In this document: in pieces, positions 61,484 through 64,000 of the stretch
Position numbering within the stretch: the stretch's first letter is position 1
Layout of the letters: every line of letters starts with the position of its first letter
DNA from: Denticeps clupeoides
Lineage: Eukaryota; Chordata; Actinopteri; Clupeiformes; Denticipitidae
DNA: 64,000 nucleotides
Assembly: GCF_900700375.1 (NCBI RefSeq)
Contig: NC_041716.1
Location: 15,226,306 to 15,290,305 of the forward strand
Direction of reading: 5' to 3'
Notes under the pieces: generated by a model
The model's input: only the letters and a program-made list of their open reading frames with translations
Databases searched by the model: none
Told to the model about the DNA's origin: nothing
Position numbers and translations under genes: made by a program

Positions 61484-61860
61484 TTTGACAGCACCTGAGA
61501 AGATGATCTCCAGTATATTATTTTTCTCCTGAATGGCAGCTTCATGCATAGGAATCCAGCCCCTGCTGTCTGTCTGAAACAAAAGCTCACGGTGCTCAAC
61601 TAATCTTTGGAGGGTCACATCATCACCTGGTCCAGAGAAAAAGAAAAATGAAACTTGTTCATTTGCCATGCAGTGTGACAAAGTTGTAAAAACAACTCAC
61701 CTGTTCTGATAGCTGTGAAAATCTATGTCAATGTCCTCTGGAACTCAGGCAGAGGCAGAAAGCAATAGGGTCAGTAGGGGCAGGGTCTGTGTGAACACAT
61801 ACTGGAGGGCTGAGCCATGGAGCTTGGTGTTCTTCAGCAGACTCTGTTCAATCATGTACT
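61484..61860 (-). pseudogene. partial tandem duplicate of asb14 exons 1-3
   Basis: Matches 59086-59477 in the same orientation (offset 2398 bases at exon 3). The exon 3 copy (61490-61626) is still open, with changes such as L to M in WIPMHEAA. The exon 2 copy has lost five bases and its acceptor. The exon 1 copy stops at the 61860 breakpoint before reaching the start codon. It cannot encode a normal ASB14. Confidence 0.9.
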
Positions 61861-62269
61861 TTATATATATATAGCTGGAGAACAATAGGTTTTAATAGAT
61901 TTTAGTAAAAAACAACAAATGACCATTTAGGGAATTACCACAAAATATCCATTTATACTGGCTGTATGTAATTGTTGTAGTGCAAAAGGTAGAAGACAAG
62001 CACCAGATAGTATACAAAAGGCTTTTATGCAAAGTTTATTTCTCATGGCAATGCAATAGGTCTACGAAATGCATGTCTCAAATATGATATGCACAGCATT
62101 AAAAGGTTAATCGTGAATTTCAATCACACCATTGCAGTTGTATAAAATGAAGCACGTGGCTAAGGAGTCTCCTTTTTCTTCAGGCATGGTGCTGTGTTAG
62201 AATGAGACCTTTTCAGTAAGATTTTAGTAAGGCTCATGAAACTTCATCTATCCGGGAGAACTGAAAGTG

Positions 62270-62780
62270 TTATTAATGGAAGTGTTTAGGAACAACAGCA
62301 ACGAAGCACAAGACCAAATAAGTCACAGAGCATTTCACTGGCCAGGGTGAACCAATTACTGGTGCCAAGCAGTGGCTGGAATGGTCTAAAGCACACAGCT
62401 CCTGGACAGTGGAGCAGTAGAAATATTTTCTCTGGAGAGACAAGTCGTGTTTCTATGTTTGGTAGTCAGATGGGTGAGTCTGCATTTGGAAGATGCTGGG
62501 AGAATGTAACCTGCCTGACTGCATTGTGCCAGCCATTAAATGTGGTGCAGCAGGGATAATGGTGTTGGGTGAGGCCCATTATTCATGCTTTAGAATTCCA
62601 GTACATTTTGGACAACATCGCACTTCTGACTTTTGTGGACAAATCTTGAGAAAGCCCCTTTCCTAGTCCATGACTGTGTCCCTTGCAGTTCAATAGGCAA
62701 GGTCCATAAAGACTTGACTGGATGTGTCTGGTGTGGAACATGAGAACCTGCCCTGCGTCTGGTGTCCCAGTAGGGCCTGG
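62270..62780 (+). mobile_element. Tc1/mariner-like fragment (transposase middle part)
   Basis: Plus-strand remains of a fish Tc1 transposase in several frames: WKMLGECNLPDCIV, then the HFGQH piece (for 'ILDNF') and AGGTCCATAAAGAC with TGGTGTGGAA. Compared with the family, the internal order is right but there are deletions and frame changes. No terminal repeats are seen. It ends against a second Tc1 element. Confidence 0.85.
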
Positions 62781-62782
62781 CA

Positions 62783-63842
62783 TTTAGAAAGTATTCACAG
62801 CGCATCCATTTTTCCATGTTTTGTTCTGTTACAGCCTTATTCTAAAATGGCTTATATTATTTTGTTTCCATCAGAATTCTACACACAACACCGATAATGA
62901 CAGAATTAAAAATTTTTACTTGAGATTTTGTCAAATGTATTAAAAATAAAAAAACTGAGAAATGACATGTAGGTAAGTATTCACAGCTTTTGCTCAATAC
63001 TTTGTTGATGCACATTTGGCATGAAATTACACCTTACAAGTGAGGTGGATGTTATAAAAGTTGCAGTCCTGCAGTTTGCCTTGCATAATTATATACATCT
63101 CTAACTAAAATGGATGCAGATGGTTTTGTATTTCATTGAATGTTCATATTTTGTGCATATTCTAAATTACAATTTGCCATAAAAATTCATATGACTGACC
63201 AAAGGAAAGACTTCCGCAAGTCTGGGCTCTGGCTGGGCCCCTCAAGGACATTCACAGAGTTGTCCTGAAGCCATTCCTTCGATGTCTTGGCTGTGTGCTA
63301 AGGGTCGTTGTCCTGCTGAAAGATGCTGAAAGAGTTCAAGGGTGCTCTGGAGCAGGTTTTCATCCAGGATGTCTCTGTGCATTGTTGCAGTCATCTTTCC
63401 ATCTATACTGAACTCTCCCAGTTCCTGCCACCACCATGCTTCACTGTAGGGATGGTATTGGCCTGGTGATGAGGAGTGCTGAGTTTTCTTCAAACATGAT
63501 GCCTGGCATTCACACCAAAGTGATCGAGCCTTGTCTAATCGAACCAGAGAATTTTGTCTTTTGTCTACCATATAGGCCTGATTGGTGGATTGCTGCAGAG
63601 ATGGTTGTCCGTCCACAGAGGACTCTGGATAGGACTCCCAATTGCTAAGTTTAGGTGACTGGCCAGCTCTAGGTAGAGTCCTGGTGGTTTTGAACTTCTT
63701 CCACTTTTGGATGACGGTGGCCACTGTGCTCATTGGGACCTTCAAAGCAGCAGAAATGTTTCTGTAACCTTCCCCAGATTTGTTCCTAAAAACAATCATG
63801 TCTCAGAGGTCTACAGACAATTCCTTTGACTTCATGCTTGGT
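62783..63842 (-). mobile_element. Tc1/mariner-like remnant of a second family, with filler
   Basis: The left end (AAAGTATTCACAGCGCATCC) is the terminal repeat of a different fish Tc1 family. The minus-strand transposase N-terminus reads GEGYRNISAALKVPMSTVAT, the usual helix-turn-helix start, followed by KKFKTTRTLPRAGQSPKLSN. The middle is deleted and replaced by the 172-bp segment at 63037-63208. The expected right-hand end is missing, cut at CATGCTTGGTTT where a U1-like sequence begins. Confidence 0.9.
63037..63208. repeat. filler segment inside the Tc1 remnant, copy of 61032-61199
   Basis: About 172 bases matching 61032-61199 in direct orientation. Tc1 sequence runs up to about 63030 and resumes at about 63217, so this segment replaces part of the element. 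Confidence 0.85.
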
Positions 63843-63987
63843 TTACTTACCTGGCAGGGGAGATACCATGATCACCCAGAGCGAGGCTCAGCCATTGCAC
63901 TCCGGCTGTGCTGACCCCTGTGAATTCCCCAAATGTGGGAATCTCAACTGCATAATTTAGTGAGGGACTGTATTCACTCTCGGTTTC
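63843..63987 (+). pseudogene. U1 snRNA pseudogene
   Basis: Starts with the U1 5' end ACTTACCTGGCAGGGGAGAT, which pairs with 5' splice sites, and continues CCATGATCAC, then CCATTGCACTCCGG, GTGCTGACCCCTG, CCCCAAATGTGGGAA and CTGCATAATTT. About 13 bases of stem-loop I are missing, the Sm site is altered (ATTTAGTG for ATTTGTGG), and the final stem is worn. It therefore looks non-functional. It follows Tc1 sequence with no gap. Confidence 0.9.
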
Positions 63988-64000
63988 GCTCTGCTGGTTC

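Overview
The window is vertebrate nuclear DNA. It has long intron-rich genes with GT-AG splicing, CpG-rich promoters, tRNA-derived SINEs and fish-type Tc1 transposons. Gene content and repeats point to a teleost. The abundant GGCCTAGCGGTTAAGG-headed SINE is one I associate from memory with otocephalan fishes such as the denticle herring; the species is only a guess.

Layout, left to right: (1) the first 137 bases are the start of an unrecognised minus-strand gene. (2) gss, glutathione synthetase, minus, 12 coding exons, 1.6-7.9 kb. (3) About 4.5 kb of gene-free sequence. (4) myh7b, a slow/cardiac-type myosin heavy chain, plus, 42 coding exons, 12.8-27.1 kb, with the mir-499 hairpin in one intron. 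(5) trpc4ap, minus, 19 coding exons, 28.3-35.4 kb, ending convergently with myh7b. (6) An intronless AMIGO-family adhesion gene, best match amigo3, plus, 37.7-39.2 kb. (7) tasor (fam208a), core subunit of the HUSH silencing complex, minus, 23 coding exons, 43.9-56.1 kb. (8) asb14, a SOCS-box ubiquitin-ligase adaptor, minus, 9 coding exons, 57.0-59.5 kb. (9) A repeat-rich right end with a broken partial copy of asb14, two Tc1-like remnants and a U1 snRNA pseudogene.

For the five spliced genes I placed every splice site by eye. The joined reading frames are all multiples of three (476, 1932, 765, 1838 and 584 residues), close to the family lengths I remember except tasor, which is longer. gss-myh7b-trpc4ap matches the human 20q11 order GSS-MYH7B-TRPC4AP. 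tasor and asb14 (and probably amigo3) correspond to human 3p genes, so the window spans a junction of two human linkage blocks.

I see no undescribed enzymatic or defence system. The most interesting signals are the intronic miR-499; local exon-fragment duplications in gss and asb14; a U1 pseudogene fused at its exact 5' end to a Tc1 remnant; filler DNA inside that Tc1 shared with a site 2 kb away; an RG-rich tail on TASOR; and two GC-AG introns.
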